From Pycnococcus provasolii (taxonomy: Eukaryota; Chlorophyta; Pseudoscourfieldiophyceae; Pseudoscourfieldiales), in NCBI GenBank assembly GCA_049487715.1, contig CP150568.1, positions 186,001 through 250,000 of the forward strand: a DNA stretch of 64,000 nt, written 5' to 3'. Below the pieces are notes generated by a model. It saw nothing but the letters and a program-made list of their open reading frames with translations. It searched no databases and had not been told where the DNA came from. The position numbers and the translations under genes were made by a program. Below, one piece after another: positions 29,701 to 41,100 of the stretch (within the stretch, counting starts at the first letter, position 1; the number at the start of each line of letters is the position of its first letter).

Positions 29701-30049
29701 GATGGGAGGGCGACTAGGCGGTTCTGCTCCTCCTCGCGGTGGTGTCGGGTACCCACCACAACCACAAGGGATGCCTGGTGGCTACCGTCAACAAGGGCCG
29801 CCGCCAGGTGGCTTTTATGCTGCCCCCCCTCCACCATCTCATCTCCAGCAACGACCACCGCATATGCACCAGCATCAGCCGCCGCCGCAGCAGCAACACC
29901 ACTACCACAACCCTCCACCTCCTCCGCAGAGAGGTGGTGGAGGACGTGGTGGTGGCTGGCAGCAGCATCGTGGTGGCGGTGGTTGGGCACCACCATTGCA
30001 GCATCCGCCGCCGCCGCAACATCAGCACCGTGGCGGTGGGTGGCGCTAA
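26718..30049 (+). CDS. PHF3/Bye1-like TFIIS-M + SPOC protein, frame interrupted
   Basis: One gene, read in two frames, encoding about 1070 aa and expected to regulate RNA polymerase II. In order: acidic/low-complexity N-terminus, a Tudor/PWWP-like module (about 95-160, DIYWDGEDLWYPATLIDY), a Glu/Lys/Gln-rich coiled coil, a TFIIS central-like domain (about 351-505, from ELRDKARQSF to HIQSWRRG), then a SPOC domain (LPFLGDGTFPGASVMRL to ELYVYAL, roughly 28960-29255), and a Pro/Gly/His-rich tail with RGGG motifs. TFIIS-M plus SPOC is the PHF3/DIDO/SPOCD1/Bye1 arrangement; no PHD finger is seen. An in-frame GT-AG intron is likely at 28287-28400. Near 28480-28501, in a GAC/GC run, the frame must change to reach PDQRDAKRARV and SPOC: a sequence error, a lesion, or a missed small intron. 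Start ATG 26718. Confidence 0.78.
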
Positions 30050-30237
30050 TTTTTGTTGTAAGACTTTTTTTTCGACAAGACTTAAGACATCGTCGAGAAC
30101 CCGGTGCGTTTGTTGCTTGACCTGTGACGGATGACAGTGACGGTGACAGTGGGTAGAATGACACCTTCGAATATGAATAGATTCTATGACATTCAATTCT
30201 GAAAAGGTGTTACAAGTTGAGTAAACAAAAATCCTTT

Positions 30238-31209
30238 TTACAAATCCGCATGCGTAGCCCTGAATGGACCAGGGACGCCGTCGGGAGGTGCCTGGCCGTT
30301 GCCGTTGTATCCCCAGCACGCGATACTGCCGTCGACTCGTAGCGCCAACGAGTGACCACCACCTGCGGCGATTGCGACGAAGTTTCCCGGAACGCCAGCG
30401 GGAGGTGCCTGGCCGTTGCCGTTGTATCCCCAGCACGCGATACTGCCGTTGACTCGTAGCGCCAAAGAGTGCGTTGCACCCGCAGCGATTGCGACGAAGT
30501 TGCCCGGAACGCCAGCGGGAGGGGCTTGGCCTTGATCGTTAAAGCCCCAACACGCGATACTGCCGTCGACTCGTAGTGCCAAAGAGTGCCTAGTACCCGC
30601 AGCGACTGCGACGAAGTTGCCCGGAACGCCAGCGGGAGGCGCCCGGCCGTCGCCGTTGTATCCCCAGCACGCGATGCTGCCGTCGACTCGTAGTGCCAAA
30701 GACTGAAGCTCACCTGCGGCGATTGCGACGAAGTTGCCCGGAACGCCGGCGGGAGGTGCCTGGCCGTCGTCGTTGAGGCCCCAGCACGCGATAGTGCCGT
30801 CGACTCGTAGCGCCAAAGAGTGAAGCTCACCTGCGGCGATTGCGACGAAGTTGCCCGGAACGCCGTCGGGAGGTGCCTGGCCGAAGGTGTTGTCTCCCCA
30901 GCACGCGATACTGCCGTCGACTCGTATCGCTAACGAGTGACGCGCACCCGCAGCGATTGCGACGAAGTCGCCCGGAACGCCAGCGGGAGGGGCTTGGCCG
31001 CGACCGTTATATCCCCAGCACGCGATACTGCCGTCGACTCGTATCGCTGACGAGTGACCTCCATAGAAGACGCCACCGCCACCTGCTGCGAGCAGTCCAG
31101 TTGCCATTCGCGCGGCTTGTTTCCGCTCCCTCACCTTGTTTAACCTACGTTCACGCTGCCAGTTGACGAAGACGCGCAGGGCAGAGTACGCGAGAGACTC
31201 TGACGCCAT
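30238..31209 (-). CDS. RCC1-like tandem-repeat protein
   Basis: A 323-aa protein made of one partial and six full 39-residue units in tandem, ending part-way into the next unit (GPFRATHADL). The unit reads GNFVAIAAG-x2-HSLALRV-x-GSIACWGYN-x2-GQAPPAGVP. Such 'GNFVAIAAG...CWG.N..GQ' units are RCC1-superfamily-like and would build part of a beta-propeller; six-seven blades fit. RCC1 proteins often act as GEFs or scaffolds, but no partner can be inferred. The N-terminus (about 1-45) is basic and helical. The units are almost identical at DNA level (117-nt period), so recent unequal duplication is likely and the copy number may vary. Start ATG 31209. Confidence 0.8.
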   Translation of the reverse strand: MASESLAYSALRVFVNWQRERRLNKVRERKQAARMATGLLAAGGGGVFYGGHSSAIRVDGSIACWGYNGRGQAPPAGVPGDFVAIAAGARHSLAIRVDGSIACWGDNTFGQAPPDGVPGNFVAIAAGELHSLALRVDGTIACWGLNDDGQAPPAGVPGNFVAIAAGELQSLALRVDGSIACWGYNGDGRAPPAGVPGNFVAVAAGTRHSLALRVDGSIACWGFNDQGQAPPAGVPGNFVAIAAGATHSLALRVNGSIACWGYNGNGQAPPAGVPGNFVAIAAGGGHSLALRVDGSIACWGYNGNGQAPPDGVPGPFRATHADL

Positions 31210-31561
31210 CCCTGGAGGTGCCAGGGGGAACGAATGAAAGGGAATTGACAGACGAAGCTTCCGGAAGTGACCCAGGCAGAAGAGGGAATCGAAATTGCTG
31301 CCCCCAAAATAAGAAGTAGCTCAACCAACAGTGTACCCCCACCCAAGAAGGCGAACATTCCGAAGGGGCCCTCGAACTTCGGGGGAAAAACTTTTCTCAA
31401 ACCCTGAAATATAAAGTTTTTAAAAAAAATGGGTGTAAAACCCGTCTTTCTCCGCCGCCATGAAGCCGTGATAGGGTTCCCCCCCCCCCCCTGGGCCCTG
31501 GAGATTGAGATCTTTCTGCCCGTCATCCGCTTCATCATTGGTATTGTTGAACCACTAGTGG
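31210..31561. promoter_or_regulatory. Divergent spacer, RCC1-like / ThrRS
   Basis: A 352-nt spacer between divergent starts, presumably containing both promoters. It includes an A-tract (about 31420-31435) and a run of 12-13 C residues (about 31478-31492). No gene is seen. Confidence 0.45.
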
Positions 31562-34500
31562 ATGCCAACATTTATTTCATCCTCTGGATCTGCTTCTTAT
31601 AGGTCTCTATTTAGTTGTTGTCGTCGTCTCGCTCAGTCTTGTGATTCTCTGGGATCAGCTCTGGGATTCTCTCGGTTTTCATCAGGATCGATTTTTTCTG
31701 CCACGGGTCGTTCTTCGTCATCAGCAGCGCGTTTCTCTTCGGCATCAGCAGCGGCATCAACAGCTTCAGGAGGTCTGCCCCCTCCTCCTCCTCATAACAA
31801 CAGTAGTAATACGACAGCAGCACCGTCCATGTCCATGGCGACCGAACACACGATCACACACAAGGACGCCGTCGCGGAACGATCGCCGTACTACGCCAGA
31901 AGGGTGGAGCTCTTCGAGAAGTACCAGGCGAGGCAGAAGGACGCCGTCGAAGCGGCGCGCGCCGCGAACGCACCACTCACCGTCAAGCTGCCTCAGTGCG
32001 ACAACAAAACGTACACCGAGGCTGTGCGTGGCGTGACGTGCCCCATCGACGTCGCCAAGGCTGTCGACAAGAGCCTCGTGACGACGTCCGTCGTCGCGGA
32101 GGTGGACGGCCAGGAGTGGGACTTGCTGAGACCTCTCAACGGCGACTGCACGCTGAAGTTCTACAGCTTCCAAGACAGGGAGGGTAAGGATGCCTTCTGG
32201 CACAGCTCGGCACACGTGCTGGGCATGGCGCTTGAGCTCGAGCTTGGCGCGGACCTGACAATCGGACCGCCGATCGAGGAGGGGTTCTACTACGACTGCA
32301 GCCTGCAAGGGCGCAACCTCATGGAGGGCGAGCTCGACCCTCTCAAGAAGAGCATGGAGAAAGCCATCAAGGCGAAGCACCGCTTCGAGAGGTGCGAGGT
32401 GAACCGGACGGAGGCGCTCGACATGTTCAAGGAGAACAAGTTCAAGGTGGAGCTGATTGAGAACCTTCCCGAGGATGCGACCATCAGCTGCTACAGATGC
32501 GGTCCTATGGTGGACCTGTGCAGCGGGCCTCACCTCCCCAACACGGGATACCTGAAGGCGGCGTCCGTCACGCAGGCGAGCCGCAGCCACTGGCGTGCCG
32601 ACGTCACGAAAGATGCGCTGACGCGCGTCTATGCCATCACCTTCCCGTCGAAGGACGAGCTGAAGGATTACGAGCACCGCATCGCCGAGGCGAAGAAGCG
32701 CGACCACCGCGTCGTGGGACCAGCGCAGGAGCTGATTATGTTCCACGGGCTTAGCCCGGGCTGCGCATTCTGGCTTCCAAATGGAACGCGCATCTACAAC
32801 ACGCTCGTCGATTACATTCGAGAGCAGTACTGGACTCACGAGTACACGGAGGTGATCACGCCAAACATCTTCAACCTCGAGCTGTGGAAGATTAGCGGCC
32901 ACGCGGACCACTACCTCGAGAACATGTTCCTGACGGACGTGGAGAAGCAGCAGTTCGGCCTCAAGCCGATGAACTGCCCGAGCCACTGCCTCATGTTTGG
33001 AAGCCGCAAGCGGTCGTACCGCGAGCTGCCGATGCGCCTCGCCGACTTTGGCGTGCTGCACCGCAACGAATTTTCGGGCGCCCTCAGCGGTCTGACGCGC
33101 GTGCGCCGCTTCCAGCAGGACGACGCGCACATCTTCTGCCGTGAAGATCAGATTTCCGCTGAGGTGGGAAATTTCCTGAGCATGCTGAAGGAGGTGTACG
33201 CGACGTTTGGGCTGGATTACGAACTTGCCCTCAGCACGCGCCCGGAGAGCTTTCTGGGCGAGATTGAGCAGTGGGATCGGGCGGAGGCGGCGCTCGAGAA
33301 GACGCTGAACGACAGCGGCGTGGAGTGGTCGCTGAACCCGGGCGACGGCGCGTTCTACGGCCCGAAGATCGACATCGCGGTGTTTGACGCGCTGCGCCGC
33401 CGCTTCCAGTGCGCGACGGTGCAGCTGGACTTCCAGCTTCCGATCCGCTTCGGCCTCAAGTACGACAACGAGGAGGGTGGCACAAGTCGACCGGTCATTG
33501 TGCACCGCGCGATATTAGGCTCGGTGGAGCGCATGTTTGCGATCCTCACCGAGCACTACGCCGGCAAGTGGCCATTTTGGCTTAGCCCTCGGCAGGTGAT
33601 GATCGTGCCCGTCTCTGACAAGAATGTCGAGTACGCGAACGAGGTGCGACGCGAGCTTCGCAAGCACAAGTTTCACGTGCAGGTGAACGCCACGGACAAC
33701 AAGATGCAGAAGAAGGTCCGAGAGGCGCAGCTGGACCAGTTCAATTACATCTTCGTCGTTGGCCAGGAGGAAATGGATGCGAAGACCGTCAACGTTCGCA
33801 CGCGCGACAATCAGGTGCACGGCCAGCGCACGATCAGCGAGCTGTGCGCGGTGCTCTCGCTCGAGCGCGAGAAGCGGGTGCGCGATTGCATGTTCGCGAC
33901 GGAGGAGGGCGAGGCGGTGGCATCCGCTGCAAAATCCAGCATCGTGGCGGCAAGCGTCGTTGAGGCGCAGGGAGGACCCGCAGCTGCTGTGCAGATGGCG
34001 CTGCAGATGCTCGAGGCTGCTCAGGCGAAGCTCGTTGAGGCGAAAAAGTTGGTGGCAGAGGCGAATCATGCAGCAGCACCCGAGGAGGCGCCGAAAACGT
34101 TGGCGGTGGATGAACCGCAGCCTAGTGGTAGTAAGGCTGACGGAAAGAAAAAGAAGGGTGGTCCGCCATCCGCCGAGGAGATTGCCGCACGACAGGCTGC
34201 GAAGCAGGCGGAGATTGAAAAGAAGCTTATGAAGGATGTCACCAAGGAGGGTGGAAAGAAGGGTGTCGAGATCGAGGGTGCCGCGGACATGGGTGGACTC
34301 GAGTTCTTCTGCACCACGATGGAGAAGCCGGACGGCGAGCTGAAGTTCCTGAAGATGTCCATGGACGCAATGAACGAGGTGCCTGACCCCGACGGCGAGG
34401 AGCGCCGTGGTGGATCGGGACATGTTGGCAAGATGATCTTCTCCGCCGGAATGGAGGCGCTCGCGATGGTCGCGTACGTGCCCAAGGATAAGCAGGATCG

Positions 34501-34765
34501 CATCAATGCCACGGAGTGGCTGAAGAGTGTCTGCGCGGATGCCGGTGTGAAGGGAGAGATCCAGGCTGGCGGAGATGCTGGATTGGCGACGGCCGTCGCC
34601 AAGGCGAACCCCGACGCTGGCATGTTCACCATCAAGATGAAAGATGCTGCCATGGCGCACGGCTTTTCGTACCTGCGTGAGCGTGGATGCTTCCCGGAGG
34701 ATACCGGCGACGATGACGACGACGACGGCGACTACGTGTACGGCGACGACGACTTCCCGAGCTAA
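31562..34765 (+). CDS. Threonyl-tRNA synthetase with novel C-terminal extension
   Basis: A 1067-aa class II synthetase charging tRNA-Thr. Residues 1-90 are Ser/Arg-rich, like a mitochondrial or plastid leader; an internal Met at MSMATEHT (about residues 89-96) could start a cytosolic form. Then come TGS-like sequence, an editing domain (HSSAHVLG), the catalytic domain with motif 1 region, GLKPMNCPSHC, motif 2 RVRRFQQDDAHIFC, motif 3 GSVERMFAILTEHY, and the anticodon-binding domain (MIVPVSDKNVEYAN). After about residue 790 an Ala/Glu-rich helix and KKKKGG linker lead to a 150-residue acidic domain not part of usual ThrRS (GGLEFFCTTMEKPDGE, GSGHVGKMIFSAG, and ending GDDDFPS). All catalytic motifs look intact. 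Single exon, start ATG 31562. Confidence 0.92.
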   Translation: MPTFISSSGSASYRSLFSCCRRLAQSCDSLGSALGFSRFSSGSIFSATGRSSSSAARFSSASAAASTASGGLPPPPPHNNSSNTTAAPSMSMATEHTITHKDAVAERSPYYARRVELFEKYQARQKDAVEAARAANAPLTVKLPQCDNKTYTEAVRGVTCPIDVAKAVDKSLVTTSVVAEVDGQEWDLLRPLNGDCTLKFYSFQDREGKDAFWHSSAHVLGMALELELGADLTIGPPIEEGFYYDCSLQGRNLMEGELDPLKKSMEKAIKAKHRFERCEVNRTEALDMFKENKFKVELIENLPEDATISCYRCGPMVDLCSGPHLPNTGYLKAASVTQASRSHWRADVTKDALTRVYAITFPSKDELKDYEHRIAEAKKRDHRVVGPAQELIMFHGLSPGCAFWLPNGTRIYNTLVDYIREQYWTHEYTEVITPNIFNLELWKISGHADHYLENMFLTDVEKQQFGLKPMNCPSHCLMFGSRKRSYRELPMRLADFGVLHRNEFSGALSGLTRVRRFQQDDAHIFCREDQISAEVGNFLSMLKEVYATFGLDYELALSTRPESFLGEIEQWDRAEAALEKTLNDSGVEWSLNPGDGAFYGPKIDIAVFDALRRRFQCATVQLDFQLPIRFGLKYDNEEGGTSRPVIVHRAILGSVERMFAILTEHYAGKWPFWLSPRQVMIVPVSDKNVEYANEVRRELRKHKFHVQVNATDNKMQKKVREAQLDQFNYIFVVGQEEMDAKTVNVRTRDNQVHGQRTISELCAVLSLEREKRVRDCMFATEEGEAVASAAKSSIVAASVVEAQGGPAAAVQMALQMLEAAQAKLVEAKKLVAEANHAAAPEEAPKTLAVDEPQPSGSKADGKKKKGGPPSAEEIAARQAAKQAEIEKKLMKDVTKEGGKKGVEIEGAADMGGLEFFCTTMEKPDGELKFLKMSMDAMNEVPDPDGEERRGGSGHVGKMIFSAGMEALAMVAYVPKDKQDRINATEWLKSVCADAGVKGEIQAGGDAGLATAVAKANPDAGMFTIKMKDAAMAHGFSYLRERGCFPEDTGDDDDDDGDYVYGDDDFPS

Positions 34766-35143
34766 ATTACAAACATTTTTAATTGCAAAGATGTTTTTTC
34801 TTCTTGGGGTTATTTCTTTTTGTTTCCTCGACAAGTTGTGTGTGTGACGACGGAATATTTGTTTGAAAAACAAAAGAGACTTCTTTTTGTCGATCGATTT
34901 ACAAAAGTCAATTTGAATCCCCACACCAACACCAAAACAATTCTCTTTTTTCCTCTCAAACACCTCTTCATCATCTCACCTTTGAAGGTCATTTTTTCTC
35001 CTCTTGTTCGCCTGTCACATTGGTCCTCTGTTTTTCCTTCCACCACTCTTTCGCTATACATGTTCTTTTGGGACCCTTCGGCCATTTCACCATTAATTTT
35101 AAAAAACTCCTTCGCGTGTCATTCCTTTTTTGCTTGTTATGTT
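34766..35143. other. 378-nt intergenic region
   Basis: An AT-rich, pyrimidine-rich spacer between the convergent ThrRS and giant genes. It presumably holds both 3' ends; no gene, repeat or RNA is recognised. Confidence 0.55.
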
Positions 35144-38100
35144 TTAAAGCACATCACTCTCAAGAATGGCGCTCGTGCGCTGCGCGCCAGCCACCGGTCC
35201 ACGGATCGGAGCCACCTTTGCAGATGGATCGAACAGACCCTGCACTTCGAGCACCTCCTGGTCCTCCGCGGCGGCAATCATGCGTTCCATCGCCGCGTCG
35301 CGCGCACGCTTGTAGTACAGAAGCGCCGCGGCGATCGCAAGCACGATGAATCCAGCGAGCACGCCGAGAACGATCGGAAGCGGGTCGATCTTCTCCTCGA
35401 CCTGAATCGGCGGCGCCGGAGGCATCGGCGGGCTTGGCGGCGGCGGCGGGCTTGGCGGCACGGCGTCGTACGTCGTGTAATCCGTGAGCCGCGCAACCAT
35501 GCACTCCGTGGCCATTCCTTCCTGGGAAGTTCCCACGGTGGTGGCGAAGTCCGTCATGAACCTCTTCTCCGCCGTGTTGTAGCCAATGCAGAACGCCTCA
35601 TTCGTCTCCTCAAGTTTCGACGTCCTCGTCAGCGTCACCTTCACGGGCGCATCGCTCGATGGAACGACGGCGGCTTCCAAAAAGCCTCCCACCTGCTGCT
35701 GCCTTCGTGCCTTCGTCTCCGACGAGAACACCTTAAGGCCGGCAATCTGCGCCGTGCTGGCAAAGGCTGCGTTGGGCTTGAACCACCACTCGTACGGGTT
35801 GAACTTCGTCGGCACGAACATCTTGCCAACGAGATAAAGGTCCTCGCCAGCGTACTTTGCGGCGATAGACGTCTCGCTCGCGCTCGCACCCGCGTTCACT
35901 CCATCGTTCTTCATTCCCTTCGGGAGTACGAAGTTTCCAATCTGGAACCCTTCGCTCTCGAGCGTTGCGGACCCCACCTTCGTTCCGTACAGAGAAAGAC
36001 TCTCAGACGTTAGCGACAGCACAACACCGGTGGGAAACTTATCATCCGCGCTCGTCACACCCAACATGAGGCGATCGAGCATCGTTCCGTACAGCGTCGT
36101 TCCGGCGTACGAGTAATCGCTCTCCGTGAACGGCGCATTCGTGCTCTCAATCGAAATCAGCAGGTTCGCGGTCACGTCCACAAGGATTTGCGCAACGTCG
36201 TAGTCGATCTTCGTGCCAATGGCCGTGTCGAGGAAGCGCTTTGTGTCCGCACGCGCCGTGGCGTCGAGCGCCTTTGGGTTGCTCGTAATTTCCGCCACCG
36301 CGAGCGCCGACTTCATCGGGAATGTCGGGTTGAGCAGTCGCGCGACGAGCGTGGTGCTCGAAACGAGCTGACGCCTCGAAACGAAGATCTCGAATCCGCT
36401 CGCTGCTTCGACGGAGTTGAGAGCCACGGCGGCAACCTGCGCAAGGGCGACGCCCGCATCGTAGTCCTTCACATCGTTCAGGGAAACGATGTCGTTCGAC
36501 ACGCTCGACATCACATCCGCGACGCCACCCAAACCGTTGCCAAATCCAATGGAGGCTATGTAAGGGATCGCAATCTGCGCGAATCCCGTCGAGCCGTGGC
36601 GATTCGTCGCGCGAACGCCGTACGCCGACGCGCTCGCCGGAACCTTGAAGGAGTTGGCAGCCACATCGCCGGCAACGGTAAGCGAGACGAAAGCACCGGC
36701 AGCGGTAAAGTAGCCAAAGTCGAGCTGAATGCCGCTGAGCGGGTCATTCACGGCAGCCTCGCCATTAGCAGACACGAGATCTGCAGCCATGCCAAGACCA
36801 TCCAAAACTTCCCTAACGACAGACCCGCTCGCGCTCGTGCCCGTCACGCTCACGGTGCCGGAGCCCGAATAAGTCGACGCCGGCGCCATGTCGCTGAGCG
36901 CGTCGACGGCGGCAACCACCTTAACGATCGGAGGCGTGTCCACCACCACGATCGTGCTGGCTGCTGACACACGCGACACGCTGCCGCGGTTGATGGTCGC
37001 CTTCAGCGTCACCTTGTACGCGCCTGGCAACAGCGCCTTTTTGTCCAAGTACAGGTCGGGAGCCTCGGGATTCTCGCCGCCCTTCACCTGTCCCTTGAGA
37101 GGTGTCAGCACCGCGGTGGAAGCCACCGCCGTCGTACCTCCAGCCGTCTTGCACTCTGGCATAAAGATGGACTGGCACATGCTGCTGCTGTCGCTGCTAG
37201 GCTCGATCGTCCACTCGTAGTCGAAAATGCCCGGAGCGCCAAACGGAAGCTCCGCTGTCACGTAAAGATTGTCGTCGTGAACCGCCTTGTGCAATCCTCC
37301 GACCAAATTGAACATCGACATGTCCGCGACGTCGACGTAGTTCACAGTCAGCTCGGCGGACGACGAGCGCCCGTCGGCAACAGTCACCGTGAGCGTGAAC
37401 ACGTACGTTCCGGGCGTCATCGCGAAAGCAGCCATCTCCATGGATGCGCCGCCGCTGCCATCGAAGGACTGGCCGCACGCTCCACCGGAAGGCGTGCGGC
37501 ACGCGTACGCGAACGTCCACCCGTCGCTCGTGGGATTGTATCCGCGCACCGCCTCCTCGTCGTACGACGACGACGCGTCGAGCACCAGCTTGGCGTTCAC
37601 CTGCCAGTCAACCGTCGACGAGCCGGCTGCGCCATTAATGGCAGCAACCACCTTGCCCGCGAGAGGCTTGACAGTCACAACGTCCTCACTCTGCAGGTCG
37701 CCGCGGCGCGCGACAGCCTGAATGGACTTGCCGCCACGCGTCGTGGTGATCGTGCCCGCGGGCAGGTGCAGCACGGGACCCGTGCCAAGGCTGGCGCCGC
37801 TCAAAACGTCCACCCACGAGAGCGCGACGTCCGCCGACGACTCGAATTCGCCCGGGCAGTATTTCGGCTCCTCAACCACCGCACGAATGTGAAGAGGCTG
37901 CGTCGGCGCGAGCGAGATCACGTCGCGGCCGTAGACGGTAACCGTTGGCGCGAGGGTGTCCGCGATGCTCAAGCTTGTCACAATCTCCACCGGAATGAAA
38001 GCATTCACGAAGTTGTGCCCACCAACACGAGCCGTGATGGTCGTCTTCAGGGGCACCTCGCCAATACCACTGCCCGGCTTGGCACGGAAGATGGGACCAA

Positions 38101-41100
38101 CCTCCACGGATGCCGAGTAGCGAAGCTGTCGAATTTCCGTGGCCATTCTTGGGTCATCGTCGAAGCTCCAGAAGTGCGTGAGCGAACGCCCGAGAGTACC
38201 GAACGTCTGCGCGGCGGAAAGCACCATGTCTGAGCACTTGCCAACGACGCTAGGTGTCTGCAGGTTACCCTGAGGAATCACGGGGTACACGGGAGTGGCA
38301 ATCTGAGCACGCTTGCCATCCACAAACACGAGGTCGTCGCCGGGCACCAGCGTGGCGAACGGCCCGGGCGTGATGGTCACGGCGGTACCCTCCGACGTGC
38401 ACGTTGGCGACGTGCCAAGCTTCGAGATCGTCTCCGATGCAAGCAGGCTGGGGCACGATGCGTCCGCCGCAGGTGCCGACTTCATCGACACCACGATCGC
38501 CTGTCCATCCTCCTCGAAACGGGCGTTCGTGACAGACGAGTCGGCAGACGGAACGACGATACTGAGCACTTCGGTCGACGAAATGTACGTCGCGCCGTCG
38601 CCATCCTTGCAGAACACTTCCACGCGCATCGCGTCCGCGTAGTCGCTCTCGGTGATCGACTGCCTCACGTAGCGGAGACGCGACATCTTCTCGTTCATCG
38701 CGTAGTCCGTGTCCGTGATCGTGACAGACTTCACAAGACCAATCTGCTCCGCAAGGAGCTGGACGTCCGTGCCACCCTTGAAGAATTGCGACGATGCCGC
38801 CTGAGCCTTGTCCGCATCCAGAGTCAGGAAACCAACATCCACGGACATCGTGATCGTGTTCTCCGCCACGGAAGACTCGAAGCGATCGGGATCTGTAGCC
38901 ATCAAGGTGGTGATTCGCTCAACCGTCTCGTAGATCGTTTGCACGCCACCCTCCGTTAGCGTTACCGAGGGGCAGTCCTCCACCGGAATCACGTTGAACG
39001 TGACGGTCGCCGTGTTGGATGTCAAGCCCTCCGGATCGTTGACCACGTACGTGAACTCGTCGGCACCGTTGAAGTCCTTTGACGGCTTGTAGGTGATCGT
39101 GACCTTTCCCGTGTCCACGTTCGAGTAGATGATGTACTTCCCATCAATCGTGAATGCGTAATCCGACTCCAGCGTTCCAAACATAGGCCCGGTGATCGCC
39201 GCGGTGATGAACGACCCCTGCGGATCGAAAGCATCCAAATCAAACGTCACGGAATCGTCCTCGTACAGCTCGAGGGTCATGTCATTCGCCGTCGGCGCGG
39301 TGTTCGCGCCGATGACCGACACGGGAAGGCTGTACGGCTTCGAGTAGCTGTGACCGTTGCTCACGATGTACGTCACGGCGGTAAGCGGACGCTGCACCGT
39401 GGCCGTGGAGTCGGGCACGAACATCAGCTTGGGCAGCTGCGCACCGCCCATCGACGACGGAGCAAACTGGAGCACGCCATCGGGCGTTGCCGGGTCGAAC
39501 AAATCCTTGGGCGTCACGCAGTCGTCGTCCGTCGTGTACAGCTTGCCACCATCCGGCACGCCGACAATGTAAAACTCAATCACGTTGTGATCCTGCGAGG
39601 CGCCAAACAGCGGCACGCAGATCGACTCCACGCCAGCCACGGCACGTGTGACGGGCACGGTGGAGATGATCCAGCCGTCGTCCTTTCCACCCGTGAGAGT
39701 CACGCCGCCGATGTCGTCGGTTGCCGACCCTCCAAAAGCGCTGTTGAATCGATAGTGCGCGACGAGACCCTCGCGATCAGAGCGACCCTTCTCGTTGATC
39801 ACCCTGCTGGGATAATCATCCTGCGACGCAATGTATCTCGTGAGAATCACCACGGGGGTGACAGCCGTGCTGTAGAGGAACAGCTCGTCCACGCTTCCCA
39901 CGAATTTCGAATCCGTGTACACGGAGTTGCCGCTGCCGCCGACAACAAGCTCGGATCCAGAGGACGGCATGGCGGGAAGCAGCGACGCCGTGGCTGTTGA
40001 AGAGGTCAGCAATTCGCCGTCGACAAACAGGTTGAGTGTGCCGTCGCCGTTGAACGTCAGCGCGATTTGGTGCCAGGCGCCGTCGGCGATTTCCATATTG
40101 CTCGTGGCGGTGACGGACGATCCGGCAACCCTTCCATAGGCGGTCGCCTCGAGCTTGGATTCGGAGTTCAGGCCAACGGCGAACACGGACTTGATGCCCA
40201 TGATGCCCATGTTTTTCGCCGCCTCCGCGCTGGAGGAGGGCACGTTCACCCACACCGTCGCCGTGTACGTCGCGTTGAACGCGATCGACTGCGCGGGAGC
40301 CGACGTCATCTCGAACGTGCCGTCAAAGTTGAGCGCGAACCCATTCTCTCCCGCCACGGGCATGAATACCTGCACGGTCCCGGATGCGAGCTCGTCGAAC
40401 GAGCGGTAGTACACGAGAGACTCGGGATGAGGCTCCGGAGCGTAAGCTTCCTCCATGAGCTTGCGGATTTCGTCCACCTCCTGTGGATAGCTGTACACGC
40501 GCAGTTCGTCGATGTCGCCCTGGAAGTACGATCCACCAACCTCCACGGAGCCGTCAGGCTTGATGCGAAGCATACGATTCACGACATTCCTGGCCGTGCC
40601 GATGGTCACCTCCGACGGGTCACTGGCGTTGTAGCCGGGAGCCATAACCTCGGTACCCTTGAAGATGCCCTGCGGTAGAGCAAGTCGCCCGTCCACGAAG
40701 AGCTTCTTCACCGATCCGTCGTACGTCGCCGCAACGTGGTGCCACATGGTGTCCATCACGTCACGCGGCGGGGTGCCCTTTTTCGTGAGCACGCTATTCG
40801 CGAGCGACATCGACTCGGGGTAAGCGGTGGGCACGACAAACTCGGGGTAACGCACGGCGTTGTTGGGGAGCACACCCTCCTGATACGGCGTCGACTGCAG
40901 GCTGCGACGCTGCTGCGACGCTGTTGCCTTGGTCTGCGATCGCATCCAGAACGAAACGGTGTACGACTCCCCCATTTTCGAAATCACGTCCGCCGCGTCG
41001 ACAATCACGTCAGACGAGTCGGCGATGACCACCGCCTTGTTGATGGTAACCTTCACCGCCGTAGTGTACGACGCATCAGACATCACCACGCCGTCGTACG

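Noticed and set aside
29714-30436. Long minus-strand open frame across the SPOC gene tail and the RCC1-like repeats
   Set aside because: It is a shadow: the PHF3-like tail is His/Pro/Gly-rich and the 117-nt repeats keep several frames open. The product has no family features.
31971-32036. An alternative short frame at the ThrRS N-terminus
   Set aside because: It overlaps the ThrRS frame, which carries all conserved motifs.
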